From positions 186,001-250,000 of the forward strand of contig CAWABU010000001.1 in assembly GCA_963780345.1 (NCBI GenBank): a DNA stretch of 64,000 bases, in the 5' to 3' direction. Positions 43,818 through 52,583 of this stretch are shown one piece after another (position 1 is the stretch's first letter; each line of letters starts with the position of its first letter). Source of the stretch: PALSA-693 sp963780345. GTDB lineage: Bacteria; Actinomycetota; Acidimicrobiia; Acidimicrobiales; Palsa-688. The notes under the pieces were generated by a model. That model worked only from the letters and a program-made list of their open reading frames with translations, ran no database searches and was not told the origin of the DNA. The translations under genes were made by a program, and so were the position numbers.

Positions 43818-45673
43818 GAGAGGGCGTCGAGCGGCTCGGCCGAGAGCTGGGCGAGGAGGAGCCCGGCGGCGAAGCGATCAAGGACGACACCGAGTCGGGC
43901 CGGCGTGGCCCCGAGACCGTTGATGAGGTAGATCCGGCGGTCGCTCACGTGCAAAGGCGCGGCTTCCAGCGCCGTGTCATCCGCATCGAGAACGTGGTCG
44001 GGGATGACGAGCGAGCTGTGCTCCCTGCCGCACTCGATCAGATCCCACGCGTTGACCCGCCGGCCGGGAACGACGACCGTCACCGGTGCGCCGATCAGCT
44101 GCTCGAGCTGCTGGCCGGCGTCGGCATCGCTTCGGGCCCGGGTCCAGAGCATGGGATCGCCGTCGTGGCGGGCCGACCCCGGGGGGTCGCCGCGCCCGCC
44201 ACTGGCCACGTCGACGCCCGTCGCCGCCAGGGCGCGGAGGGCCGGTGGATCGCTCAGCGCGGTGGCGCTGTCCACGACGGCGGTGAAGTGCATGCGCTGC
44301 AACTCGGCGGCGATGGTCCGGTCGGCCAGCTCCGGTGCGTTGAGGCGGACCCCCACATAGGCGACCATGTCGGCGCCGTCACCAGGACGGGCGACCCCCG
44401 CACCGACCGACGCTGCGGCCACATCCACGCCGGTCGTGAGCCCGGTCCAGGCCAGCCCGGCCGCGACCACGACTGCGGCGACGGCTCGGCCCACCGACGC
44501 GGCGGGCGGGCGGCGTAGCGGGGCCAGCGGGGCCAGGGCGGCCTCGAGGGTCAGGCGGTCGGCGCTGTCGCGGAACATGGCCCGTCCGGCCTGCACCTGG
44601 GCGGTGCGTGCCCGTCCCGTCGAGGTCAGCTCCTCGAGGGCCTGGCTGAGCTCGGTCGCGTCGCCGGCCAGGCGGCTGACGCCCGCTTCCGCCATCCGGG
44701 TCGTGTTCTCCCGGCCGTGGCCGGCGATGGGCTGGAAGCTGACGACGGGCAGGCCGGCCCGCATGGCCTCCAGCGAGGTCAGACCGCCGGCATTCTCGAC
44801 CAGGGCGTCGCACGCGGCCATCAGCGCCGGCATCTGGTCGGTCCAGCCGATGACGACCGAGTTGCCGGGAGCCCCGGCCGCGAGGGCGGTCACCTCCTGG
44901 CGCAGGCGCTCGTCCCGCCCGCACACGACAACCGGCGTGAACCGGCGATCGGTGGTGAGCACCCGCCAGGTGGCCTGAAGTCCCCCGACGCCCCAGGACC
45001 CGGCCACGACCAGGACGGCGCGCTCGGCGCCGTCGAGGCCGAGCGCTTGACGAGCCAGATCGCGGGAGGGCAGGGCGGCGGGTTCGAAGGCGTTGGCCAC
45101 GACGGGCCCGCAGGCCACCGCCGGGCGTCCGGTCCGGCGGGCCGCCATCTCCGCCGGCCCCTTATGGACCGTGAGGTTCACGTCGACGCCGCGATGCACC
45201 CACAGGGGGTGGACCCCGAAGTCGGTGATGAAGTTGACGGTCGGAATGGCGAGTCGGCGCGTCACCCGCAGCCGGCCCAGACAGAGGGTGGCCAGCGGAT
45301 AGGTGGACACCACGACCGAGGCGCCCGAGTCGCGTATCCAGCGCCGCACCCGCCGCCCGGCCAGAGCCGTCACCAGCCACGCCACGACGGGGCAGAGCCA
45401 CGGAGCCCGGTACCACAGTCGGTAGGTGGCTTCGTAGGCGGAGGGAACGTGCTTGAGCTCGAACTCGTAGCCGCTCCTGAGGACCGCACCCAGGCGGAGC
45501 GGTCCGCTGTCCAGAAAGTCCCGGACCTCGGCGTGGTGCCCGGCAGATGCCAGCCGATCGGCGAGCTCCCGGGCCGCACCATCGTGGCCCGCGCCCATGC
45601 TGGCGGAGATGACGAGCACCCGGGTGGGCTCGCCGGGGCGGACGGGCGGTCGTCGCTCCCGGCGCCTGCGCAC
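43814..45673 (-). CDS. MGDG-synthase-like glycosyltransferase fused to a C-terminal domain
   Basis: 619-residue membrane-associated GT-B protein. Residues about 18-370 are a monogalactosyldiacylglycerol synthase/GT28 pair: VLVISASMGAGHDGAAREL, LAIPTVNFITDFGVHPLWVH, VVVAGSWGVGGLQ, LVENAGGLTSLEAMRAGLPVV and QPIAGHGRENT. A membrane segment (about 395-415) leads to a 200-residue C-terminal domain (MVAYVGVRL to the end) that looks like a NodB fold without its metal residues. GTG start eight bases after a TACGCT box. Confidence 0.85.
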   Translation of the reverse strand: MRRRRERRPPVRPGEPTRVLVISASMGAGHDGAARELADRLASAGHHAEVRDFLDSGPLRLGAVLRSGYEFELKHVPSAYEATYRLWYRAPWLCPVVAWLVTALAGRRVRRWIRDSGASVVVSTYPLATLCLGRLRVTRRLAIPTVNFITDFGVHPLWVHRGVDVNLTVHKGPAEMAARRTGRPAVACGPVVANAFEPAALPSRDLARQALGLDGAERAVLVVAGSWGVGGLQATWRVLTTDRRFTPVVVCGRDERLRQEVTALAAGAPGNSVVIGWTDQMPALMAACDALVENAGGLTSLEAMRAGLPVVSFQPIAGHGRENTTRMAEAGVSRLAGDATELSQALEELTSTGRARTAQVQAGRAMFRDSADRLTLEAALAPLAPLRRPPAASVGRAVAAVVVAAGLAWTGLTTGVDVAAASVGAGVARPGDGADMVAYVGVRLNAPELADRTIAAELQRMHFTAVVDSATALSDPPALRALAATGVDVASGGRGDPPGSARHDGDPMLWTRARSDADAGQQLEQLIGAPVTVVVPGRRVNAWDLIECGREHSSLVIPDHVLDADDTALEAAPLHVSDRRIYLINGLGATPARLGVVLDRFAAGLLLAQLSAEPLDALS

Positions 45674-45779
45674 GACCGCCCAGCGTAGCGCCGGGCACCC
45701 CCGTCCCTGGGCGACGGGCGGGCGGCTGCGATCAGGACATGACGGCTAGCTTGAAAGGCACCGACGCTTCGACCCGGGG

Positions 45780-47336
45780 GTGCCAATGTATGTGCCGCTG
45801 ACCATCGGCGACTTTTTGGAGCGGGCGGTCACCGCGTACCGTGACCGGCCGGCCATTACCGATGAGCCGGGAGTGCCCGGCTCCCTCGGGACGCTGACCT
45901 ACGCCGAGGTGGACGCCCGGGCCCGGGGCATGGCCGTCAGCCTCGATGACCTCGGCGTCGGGTTCGGGGAGCGGGTGGCCATCGTGAGCCCGAACGCGGC
46001 CCGATTCCAGATCGCCTTTTTCGGGGTGAGCGGTTACGGCCGGGTCCTGGTGCCCATCAACTATCGCCTTGGACCGGAGGAGATCCGGTACGTGGTCGAC
46101 CATTCCGGGGCCACGGTGTTGCTCGTCGATCCCGAGTCCGACGCCGCCCTGACTGACGTAACCGCCAAGCACCGCATCGTGCTCGACGGGATCGCCGATG
46201 CCGAACTCTTCGCACCGGCCTCACCCGGGGCCGACCCGCGACCGTGGGAGGCGGACGAGGGTGCCACCGCGAGCATCAATTACACCAGCGGGACCACGGC
46301 CCGGCCCAAGGGCGTGCAACTCACCCACCGCAACTGCTGGCTCAACGCGGCCACCTTCGGCTGGCACGTCACCGTCACCGACCGTGACACCTACATGCAC
46401 ACCCTGCCGATGTTCCACTGCAACGGGTGGGGGATGCCGTATGCGGTGACCGCCATGGGCGTCCCGCAGGTGGTGGTCCGCAAGATCGACGGCGAAGAGA
46501 TTCTGCGGCGGATCGAGCACCACGGGGTCACCCTGCTCTGTGCCGCGCCGGCGGTCGTGGCGGCGGTGCTCGACGCGGCCGCGGCCCGGCAGTCGAGGGG
46601 TGAGGCGATTCCTGGTCGCGACCGGGTCCGCATCGTCGTAGCCGGAGCGCCGCCCCCGTCGAAGACCATTGAGCGGGTCGAGGGAGAGCTGGGCTGGGAG
46701 TTCATTCAGATCTACGGTCTGACCGAGACGTCGCCCCTGCTGACGATCAACCGGGCCCGGGCCGAGTGGGACGACCTGGACCGTCCAACCCGCGCCCGGC
46801 TCCAGTCGCAGGCCGGGGTCCCGGCGGTAGGCGTGCGCATCGCCGCCGGCGAGGATGGTGAGATCCTGGCCCGCTCCAACCATGTGTTCGCGGGGTACTG
46901 GGAACAGCCGGACGAGTCGGCCGCGGCCCTGGCGGACAACTGGTTCCACACCGGCGACCAGGGGGAGCTACATCCGGATGGCTACGTGGTCATCTCCGAC
47001 CGCAAGAAGGATGTGATCATCTCCGGCGGGGAAAATATCAGCTCGGTCGAAGTCGAGGACTGTCTCTATCAGCACCCGGCGGTGTCGGAAGTAGCCGTTA
47101 TCGGTGTTCCCAGTGAACGCTGGGGAGAGACGGTCAAGGCGCTGGTGGTGTTACGGGCCGGGCAGGCCGCCACGGAAGCCGATCTGACCGGCTTCTGCCG
47201 CGATCGGCTGGCCCACTTCAAGTGCCCCACGTCGGTCGAATTCCGGGACGCCCTCAGCCGCACCGCCACCGGAAAGCTGCAGAAGTTCAAGCTGCGCAAC
47301 CCGTACTGGGAGGGCTACGAGAAGCGGGTGAACTGA
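45780..47336 (+). CDS. Acyl-CoA synthetase (FadD-like)
   Basis: 518-residue adenylate-forming enzyme activating a fatty or aromatic acid to its CoA thioester. SINYTSGTTARPKGVQLTHRN (P-loop; 208-226 region), FIQIYGLTETSPLLTINR, NWFHTGDQGELHPDGYVVISDRKKD and the final TATGKLQKFKLR with the catalytic Lys are all present. The GTG at 45780 is followed two codons later by ATG at 45786, either may start. It stands alone and ends five bases before the convergent ligase gene. Confidence 0.93.
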   Translation: MPMYVPLTIGDFLERAVTAYRDRPAITDEPGVPGSLGTLTYAEVDARARGMAVSLDDLGVGFGERVAIVSPNAARFQIAFFGVSGYGRVLVPINYRLGPEEIRYVVDHSGATVLLVDPESDAALTDVTAKHRIVLDGIADAELFAPASPGADPRPWEADEGATASINYTSGTTARPKGVQLTHRNCWLNAATFGWHVTVTDRDTYMHTLPMFHCNGWGMPYAVTAMGVPQVVVRKIDGEEILRRIEHHGVTLLCAAPAVVAAVLDAAAARQSRGEAIPGRDRVRIVVAGAPPPSKTIERVEGELGWEFIQIYGLTETSPLLTINRARAEWDDLDRPTRARLQSQAGVPAVGVRIAAGEDGEILARSNHVFAGYWEQPDESAAALADNWFHTGDQGELHPDGYVVISDRKKDVIISGGENISSVEVEDCLYQHPAVSEVAVIGVPSERWGETVKALVVLRAGQAATEADLTGFCRDRLAHFKCPTSVEFRDALSRTATGKLQKFKLRNPYWEGYEKRVN

Positions 47337-47340
47337 GCGC

Positions 47341-48912
47341 TCAGCCCGGTTCGCGGCGGACCTCCCCCGGGTCGGTATCCGCGGCCACCCTCTCGAAGCG
47401 CGGATGGCGCAGCCGGCCGTCTGGTGTCCATTCGGTGAAGGTCACCTCGACGACCAGGTCCGGTCGGGCCCAGTGCGAGCCTTTGACCCGGCCGGCCTCG
47501 ACAAAGGGCGACTTCTCCGTGCTGAGCCCCGCCAGCGTCCGTTGCAGCTCGGCGAGCTCGCGTTCGTCGAATCCCGAACCGACCCGGCCGGCGTAGTGGA
47601 GCTGACCGGCGTCGTCGTAAAAGCCCACCAGGAGAGCCCCCAGGCCAGTTCGCTGGCCGGACCGGTCCGTCCATCCCCCGACGACCAGCGACGCTGAGGT
47701 CGTGCACTTGAGCTTCCGCCAATCGGGCGACCGGCCGCCCCGGTAGACACTTTCGGCCTTCTTGGCGATCAGCCCCTCCCACCCGGCCTGGCACGCGGCG
47801 TCGAGCAGGGAACGGGGGTCGCCGTCCACGGCCTCGACCAGGCGCACTTCGTCAGCGACGGGCTCCAGCAATTGGGCCAGAAGCCGCCGGCGGTCGGAGA
47901 GCGGCAGTCCGGTCGTGTCCCTGCCGAGAAGGTGGAGGAGGTCGAAGGCGTGGAGCTCGGGCCGGGCGGGCGAATGCGGCTGCTGCAGCCGGGCGAAACT
48001 GGTTCGCGGCCCATCGAAGGCCACCAGTTCGCCGTCGATGGTGAAGTTGTCAGCCGGCAGGGCGGCGAGCGCGGCGGCGATGGCAGGGAAGCGTTCCGTG
48101 AACGACAGGTGGTTCCGAGACCAAAGTTCGACCTGACGGCCATTGCGCACCGCCAGGCACCGCAACCCGTCCAGCTTGCGCTGGTAGATCCAGCCGGGGG
48201 TACTCACGACCCGCAGGTCCTGTGGCCCACGGAGGGGCTGCGCCAGCATCGGCGGGCGCCAGGTGGCTCGCCCGGCGGGCCCCTGACGGTCACCCACGTC
48301 GCCGCGCACCTCCTCGAGGCTGCGGCCCGTGAGGACCGAATCGGGAGCCTCCGTCGTGAGGTCAACCTCCCGGCTGGCCTGGTCGTCGGTCCGCTTGACC
48401 AGGATCCAGGCTTCCTTCTCACCGGCCGGGCTGGTCCGGGTCAGCGCCCAGCCCCCGTGCAACTTGGTGCCATCGAGCCAGACCGACAGATGGCCGGCGG
48501 CGACGGCGTCGACCACCGAAACCGGATGCCCGTTGCTCTCGGTGAGGTTCCGGTAGGTGCCCTCGTCCCACACGATGACCGCTCCGGCGCCGTATTGGCC
48601 TGATCCGATGGCGCCTTCGAACGAGGCGTAATCGAGCGGGTGGTCCTCCACGTGCACCGCCAGCCGCTTGACCGCCGGGTTGAGGGATGGGCCTTTCGGG
48701 ACGGCCCACGAGATCAGCACGCCGTCGGCCTCAAAGCGCAGGTCATAGTGCAGCCGTCGGGCCGCGTGCTTCTGGACGACGAAACGGGGATCATGCGCAG
48801 GTGGGGCCGGCGGCCCGGCGCCCGAGGGTTCCAGCGTGCGATCAAAGTTTCGCCTGGCCCGATAGGTCTGCAGGCGCTCGGCTGCCGGTGGGTCGTCGGG
48901 CGCCCGTGCCAT
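47341..48912 (-). CDS. LigD-type ATP-dependent DNA ligase, PE plus ligase domains
   Basis: 523-residue non-homologous end-joining ligase. Residues about 44-155 are the 3'-phosphoesterase domain (FVVQKHAARRLHYDLRF, SWAVPKGPS, HVEDHPLDY, GAGAVIVWDEGTY). Residues about 218-515 are the nucleotidyltransferase and OB fold: Lys246 in YQRKLDGLRCLAVR, FTIDGELVAFDG and WEGLIAKKAESVYRGGRSPDWRKLK. No polymerase domain is attached, so this is the two-domain form. Ku is not within the window. Confidence 0.92.
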   Translation of the reverse strand: MARAPDDPPAAERLQTYRARRNFDRTLEPSGAGPPAPPAHDPRFVVQKHAARRLHYDLRFEADGVLISWAVPKGPSLNPAVKRLAVHVEDHPLDYASFEGAIGSGQYGAGAVIVWDEGTYRNLTESNGHPVSVVDAVAAGHLSVWLDGTKLHGGWALTRTSPAGEKEAWILVKRTDDQASREVDLTTEAPDSVLTGRSLEEVRGDVGDRQGPAGRATWRPPMLAQPLRGPQDLRVVSTPGWIYQRKLDGLRCLAVRNGRQVELWSRNHLSFTERFPAIAAALAALPADNFTIDGELVAFDGPRTSFARLQQPHSPARPELHAFDLLHLLGRDTTGLPLSDRRRLLAQLLEPVADEVRLVEAVDGDPRSLLDAACQAGWEGLIAKKAESVYRGGRSPDWRKLKCTTSASLVVGGWTDRSGQRTGLGALLVGFYDDAGQLHYAGRVGSGFDERELAELQRTLAGLSTEKSPFVEAGRVKGSHWARPDLVVEVTFTEWTPDGRLRHPRFERVAADTDPGEVRREPG

Positions 48913-48973
48913 CCGACCGTTCTACCCGATTCGACCAGTTGCGGTGTTCCCATCCCGGGCGCTCGTGGCGCGG

Positions 48974-49040
48974 TATCCTGGTCTTGGGCGCGCTTCTAGC
49001 GATTTTTCGACCGCCAAGCCGCCCAAAGTCACCGAGCGCG
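48974..49040 (+). repeat. Dispersed hairpin repeat, copy A
   Basis: Shares CTTGGGCGCGCTT, GCGAT.TTTCGAC and GCCCAAAGTCACC with copy B at 60885-60956, in the same order and spacing. TTGGGCG (48984-48990) pairs with CGCCCAA (49020-49026). The outer arms are less perfect than in copy B. Confidence 0.85.
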
Positions 49041-49060
49041 GCCCCGGTGGCGCCGGCTGC

Positions 49061-49077
49061 CGGCACTACGAGTGCCG
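49061..49077. repeat. Short perfect hairpin in the lon leader
   Basis: CGGCACT-ACG-AGTGCCG, seven base pairs with a three-base loop, 21 bases after the repeat copy. Confidence 0.55.
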
Positions 49078-49227
49078 AGGCCCCTCGAATGGGCGGAGAT
49101 CCGGCCCAAACTGGACACCGGGCGGCAGGCGAGGGGCGAACCTGAGTCCCCGAGGAACAAGTTTGCTTCTACCGTCGTTATCCTTGGTGACTTACACCAT
49201 TACACCTTCTCTACGAAGAGGTCGCTC

Positions 49228-51594
49228 ATGTCACCGATCGCCACCTCCGCATTGCCGTTGCTCCCCCTGGATGCCGGGGTGGTGCTTCCTGGCATGACTA
49301 TCACCCTGGCCCTGGAGACCCCAGAGGCGCGGGCCGCCGCCGAGGCGGCCAACGGCGCCGGCAACCGCCTGGTCCTCGTGCCCCGCTTGGGCCGGACCGG
49401 GGGCCCCGATGCCAGCGCAGGCCGCTTCGCCCGGGTGGGGACGGTCGCTCAGGTCGAGCGCACCGGCGCCCTGCCGGGAGGTACCCCCGCGGTGGTGGTG
49501 CAGGCGCTGGAGCGGGCGACCATCGGGGCCGCCACCGCCGCTGCCGGCGCCGCCCTGTGGGTGAATGTCGAGACCGTTGAGGAGCCTCCGGCCACCGACG
49601 CCGCGGTCGACGCGGCTCGCGAGCTTCGGGCCGTGTTCGAGGCCATCGCCGAGCACCGGGGCGCCGGCCGCCTCGGCGACATTCTGCGCGGCGTCACCGA
49701 TCCCGGCCGGTTGGCCGACATGGCGGGCTACTGGCCCGAGCTGTCGGTCGAACGGAAGGTCGAGCTCCTCGAGACCCTTGATCCAACCCGCCGGGTGGAG
49801 CTGGTGCTGGCGTGGGGACGCGAGGCCCTGGCCGAGCTTGAGCTCAAAGATCGCATCCGGACCGACGTGGCCGAAGGCATGGAGCGGACCCAGCGCGAAT
49901 ACCTGTTGCGCCAGCAGCTGGCCGCCATCCGAAAGGAGCTCGGCGAGCAGGGCGACGGCGACGGCGGCGACGACTACCGGGTCCGGCTGGAGGCGCTGAC
50001 GGTCAGCGATGCCACCCGGACTGCCATCGCCCGCGAGATCGACAAGCTGGAGCGCACCAGCGAGCAGAGCCCTGAGCACGGGTGGATCCGGACCTGGCTG
50101 GACCTGGTGTTCGAGCTCCCGTGGGGCCATGGCTCCGATGACCGCCTGGACATCGGCGAGGCCCGGACGGTGCTCGACGCCGACCACACCGGGCTCGACG
50201 ACGTGAAGGAACGGATCATCGAGCATTTGGCCGTGCGCAAGCTGCGCGTGGAGCGGGACCTCGACGAGGCGCCCGTTCCGGGAGGCGGGCGGGGCCGGGG
50301 CGGCATGATCCTGACCCTCGTCGGTCCGCCAGGGGTCGGCAAGACGTCCCTCGGCGAATCCGTCGCCCGGGCCATGGGCCGCTCGTTCGTGCGTGTCGCC
50401 CTCGGCGGCGTTCGCGATGAAGCGGAGATCCGCGGCCACCGGCGTACCTACGTGGGCGCGCTGCCTGGCCGCATCGTGCGGGCCATCAAGGACGCCGGGA
50501 CCATGAACCCCGTCATTCTGCTCGATGAGGTGGACAAGCTCGGGGCCGATTGGCGTGGGGATCCCTCCTCGGCGCTTCTCGAAGTGCTCGATCCGGCCCA
50601 GAACCACACCTTCCGTGACCACTACCTCGACCTGGACCTGGACCTGTCGGACGTGCTGTTCCTGGCTACCGCCAACATGGCGGAGCAGATCCCGGCGCCG
50701 TTGTTCGACCGGATGGAGGTCGTCCGCCTCGACGGGTACACCGAGGACGAGAAGGTCGCCATCGCCCGTGACCATTTGCTGCCCCGTCAGTGGGCCCGTG
50801 CTGGTCTGCTCGATGGCGAGGTCATCGTCACCGAACCGGCACTACGCGCCCTGGTTACCGGATACACCCGGGAGGCCGGAGTGCGAAGCCTCGAGCGAGA
50901 ACTGGGTCGTTTGCTGCGGAAGGCCGCGGCCAAAGTGGCAGCCGGCAACACCGAAACTCCGCTGACCGTGGACGAACCCGATGTGGCCCGCTGGCTCGGC
51001 CGGCCGCGCCACCAGCCAGAAGTGGCGGAGCGGACGTCGGTCCCCGGAGTGGCGACCGGTTTGGCCGTGACGGGTGTGGGCGGTGACGTCCTGTTCGTCG
51101 AAGCCAGCGCGGCGCCAGGCGAACCCGGTTTGACCATCACCGGCCAGCTCGGCGAGGTCATGCAGGAGTCGGCACAGATCGCCCTGTCGTATGTGCGATC
51201 GCACGCCGCCGCCCTGGGGCTCCAGCCCGACGTCTTCGATCGGCTGCGGATCCACATTCACGTTCCGGCCGGCGCCATCCCCAAGGACGGCCCCTCCGCC
51301 GGCGTGACGATGACCACCGCATTGGTGAGCCTGCTGACCGATCGGCCCGTGCGGCCCGAAGTCGGGATGACCGGCGAGGTCACGTTGCAGGGGAAGGTGC
51401 TTCCGATCGGAGGCGTGAAGCAGAAGGTTCTGGCCGCCCATCGGGCTGGTCTGACCGAAGTGGTGCTTCCCGCTCGCAACGAACCGGACCTCGAAGACGT
51501 CCCCGAGGCCGTCAGGGAGCAGATGACCTTCCACTTTGCGGCTGAAGTTGGCCAAGTTCTCGAAAACGCCTTGAAGCAGGAAAGCCTTGTGTAG
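49228..51594 (+). CDS. lon: ATP-dependent Lon protease
   Basis: 788-residue AAA+ serine protease for damaged and regulatory proteins. Order: N-terminal substrate domain (1-~205), helical linker with LRQQLAAIRKELGE, AAA+ module with Walker A GPPGVGKT (366-373), ILLDEVDKLG and the EIRGHRRTYVGA pore segment, then the protease domain with catalytic Ser690 in KDGPSAGVTM and Lys733 in GGVKQK. The ATG at 49228 (MSPIATSALPLLPLDAGVVLPG) has a GAAGAGG ribosome-binding site; the longer frame lacks homology. Its stop lies within a hairpin. Confidence 0.95.
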   Translation: MSPIATSALPLLPLDAGVVLPGMTITLALETPEARAAAEAANGAGNRLVLVPRLGRTGGPDASAGRFARVGTVAQVERTGALPGGTPAVVVQALERATIGAATAAAGAALWVNVETVEEPPATDAAVDAARELRAVFEAIAEHRGAGRLGDILRGVTDPGRLADMAGYWPELSVERKVELLETLDPTRRVELVLAWGREALAELELKDRIRTDVAEGMERTQREYLLRQQLAAIRKELGEQGDGDGGDDYRVRLEALTVSDATRTAIAREIDKLERTSEQSPEHGWIRTWLDLVFELPWGHGSDDRLDIGEARTVLDADHTGLDDVKERIIEHLAVRKLRVERDLDEAPVPGGGRGRGGMILTLVGPPGVGKTSLGESVARAMGRSFVRVALGGVRDEAEIRGHRRTYVGALPGRIVRAIKDAGTMNPVILLDEVDKLGADWRGDPSSALLEVLDPAQNHTFRDHYLDLDLDLSDVLFLATANMAEQIPAPLFDRMEVVRLDGYTEDEKVAIARDHLLPRQWARAGLLDGEVIVTEPALRALVTGYTREAGVRSLERELGRLLRKAAAKVAAGNTETPLTVDEPDVARWLGRPRHQPEVAERTSVPGVATGLAVTGVGGDVLFVEASAAPGEPGLTITGQLGEVMQESAQIALSYVRSHAAALGLQPDVFDRLRIHIHVPAGAIPKDGPSAGVTMTTALVSLLTDRPVRPEVGMTGEVTLQGKVLPIGGVKQKVLAAHRAGLTEVVLPARNEPDLEDVPEAVREQMTFHFAAEVGQVLENALKQESLV

Positions 51595-51600
51595 CAAGGC
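51584..51600 (+). repeat. GCCTTG/CAAGGC hairpin over the lon stop
   Basis: GCCTTG (51584-51589) and CAAGGC (51595-51600) with a five-base loop; the TAG stop of lon is in the loop. Related to the hairpin at 51626-51642. Confidence 0.6.
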
Positions 51601-51625
51601 AAATTTCGGCTGACTGCCTCGAAAG

Positions 51626-51642
51626 CCCTTGTCATGCAAGGG
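51626..51642 (+). repeat. CCCTTG/CAAGGG hairpin before the HU gene
   Basis: CCCTTG (51626-51631) and CAAGGG (51637-51642) with a five-base loop. Same CCTTG-N5-CAAGG core as the hairpin 42 bases earlier, and seven bases before the likely -35 of the HU gene. Confidence 0.6.
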
Positions 51643-51648
51643 AAATGC

Positions 51649-51678
51649 TTGACCTGCAGGCCAAAAACCTCTTGTATA
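51649..51678 (+). promoter_or_regulatory. Likely promoter of the HU gene
   Basis: TTGACC (51649-51654) and TGTATA (51673-51678) with an 18-base spacer, about 36 bases before the start codon. A CCTGCAGG palindrome overlaps the spacer. Confidence 0.5.
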
Positions 51679-51713
51679 TCAGGGAACTTCCCCAACAGCG
51701 CCAGGAGGTGCCG

Positions 51714-52121
51714 GTGAACAGGACAGAGCTCGTCGAGGCAGTCATCGCCAAGACCGGACTCGAGAAGAAGAATGCGGAGGCCGCAGTGGCCGCCGTGACC
51801 GACTCGGTGATGACCGAAACCAAAGCCGGCAACAAGGTCACGATCTTCGGGTTCGGCACGTTCTCACCGAGCGCCCGGGCGGCCCGAATGGGTCGGAATC
51901 CCCAGACAGGGGCGCCGGTGAGGATCGCGGCGTCGAGAGGCGTGCGTTTCGCCCCGGCATCGGCCTTCAAAGAGTCCCTCAACAGCCGCAGCAAGGCGGC
52001 CGCGAGCAAGAAGGCGGCGCCGGCCAAGAAGGCGGCGGCCAAGAAGACCGGTCCGGCCAAGAAGGCCGCGGCCAAGAAGGCCTCCCCCGCGAAGGCCACC
52101 AAGGCAGCCAAGAAGCGCTGA
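51714..52121 (+). CDS. hup: HU-family nucleoid protein with Lys/Ala tail
   Basis: 135-residue DNA-bending protein. Residues 1-90 are a standard HU domain (NRTELVEAVIAKTGLEKKNAE, TIFGFGTFSPSARAARMGRNPQTG, APVRIAASRGVRFAPASAFK). The tail (about 92-135) is a run of Pro-Ala-Lys-Lys repeats like mycobacterial HupB, which resembles histone H1. GTG start with AGGAGG eight bases upstream. A second, purely H1-like gene follows 11 bases after the stop. Confidence 0.93.
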   Translation: MNRTELVEAVIAKTGLEKKNAEAAVAAVTDSVMTETKAGNKVTIFGFGTFSPSARAARMGRNPQTGAPVRIAASRGVRFAPASAFKESLNSRSKAAASKKAAPAKKAAAKKTGPAKKAAAKKASPAKATKAAKKR

Positions 52122-52132
52122 GCGAGGGCACG

Positions 52133-52534
52133 ATGAGCCCACTCAGGAAGACGGCGGCCGCGGCCAAGAAGACGGCCCCGCCCAAAAAGGCGGGGCCGGC
52201 CAAGGCGAGCACCGCGAAGCGAGCCACCGTCAAGAAGGTCACGACGACACCCGCCAAGGCGACGACCGCCAAACGGGCCACCGTCAAGAAGGCCGCTCCC
52301 ACCAAGCGAGCGTCGAGTGTCAAGAAGGCCGCTCCGGGCCAGAAGGCTCCGGCCAAGAAGGCCGCTCCGGCCAAAAAGACCGCTCCGGCCAAAAAGACTG
52401 GGGCCGCCAAGAAGACGGTCGCCAAACGGGCTACTCCGGCCAAGCGCACGACCACGAAAGCGGTGTCAGGCCGGCCGGCCCCGCCGGCCACCAAGCGGGG
52501 TACCAGGAAAGCGGTGCCGGCCAGCAAGGCCTAG
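52133..52534 (+). CDS. Histone H1-like Lys/Ala/Pro-rich basic protein
   Basis: 133-residue protein made almost wholly of Ala-Lys-Lys, Pro-Ala-Lys-Lys and Lys-Arg-Ala-Thr repeats, with no globular domain. Predicted very basic and disordered, binding DNA or RNA. It follows the HU gene by 11 bases with GAGGGCACG before the ATG, and its repeats match the HU tail, so it may be a detached copy of that tail. Proteins like this occur in a few bacteria; function in this genome is inferred only. Confidence 0.8.
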   Translation: MSPLRKTAAAAKKTAPPKKAGPAKASTAKRATVKKVTTTPAKATTAKRATVKKAAPTKRASSVKKAAPGQKAPAKKAAPAKKTAPAKKTGAAKKTVAKRATPAKRTTTKAVSGRPAPPATKRGTRKAVPASKA

Positions 52535-52583
52535 CCCGTTTGGTCTGGAGGTCACGCCAGGCGGGTCGCGCCGGCCGGGTTGC

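Larger units (their letters stand above)
48913..49227. other. Intergenic region before lon
   Basis: Contains one copy of the two-copy hairpin repeat (48974-49040), a 7-bp-stem hairpin (49061-49077) and an AT-rich stretch near 49155-49210 that probably includes the lon promoter. The HAIR motif (CTTGAGT-N7-ACTCAAG) of actinobacterial heat-shock genes was not found. Confidence 0.6.

Noticed and set aside
49150..49228. HAIR motif controlling lon
   Set aside because: CTTGAGT-N7-ACTCAAG or a clear variant is not present in the lon leader.
49231..50775. 514-residue minus-strand frame opposite lon
   Set aside because: Antisense shadow of lon; no domain text and rich in Gly/His/Asp from GC codons.
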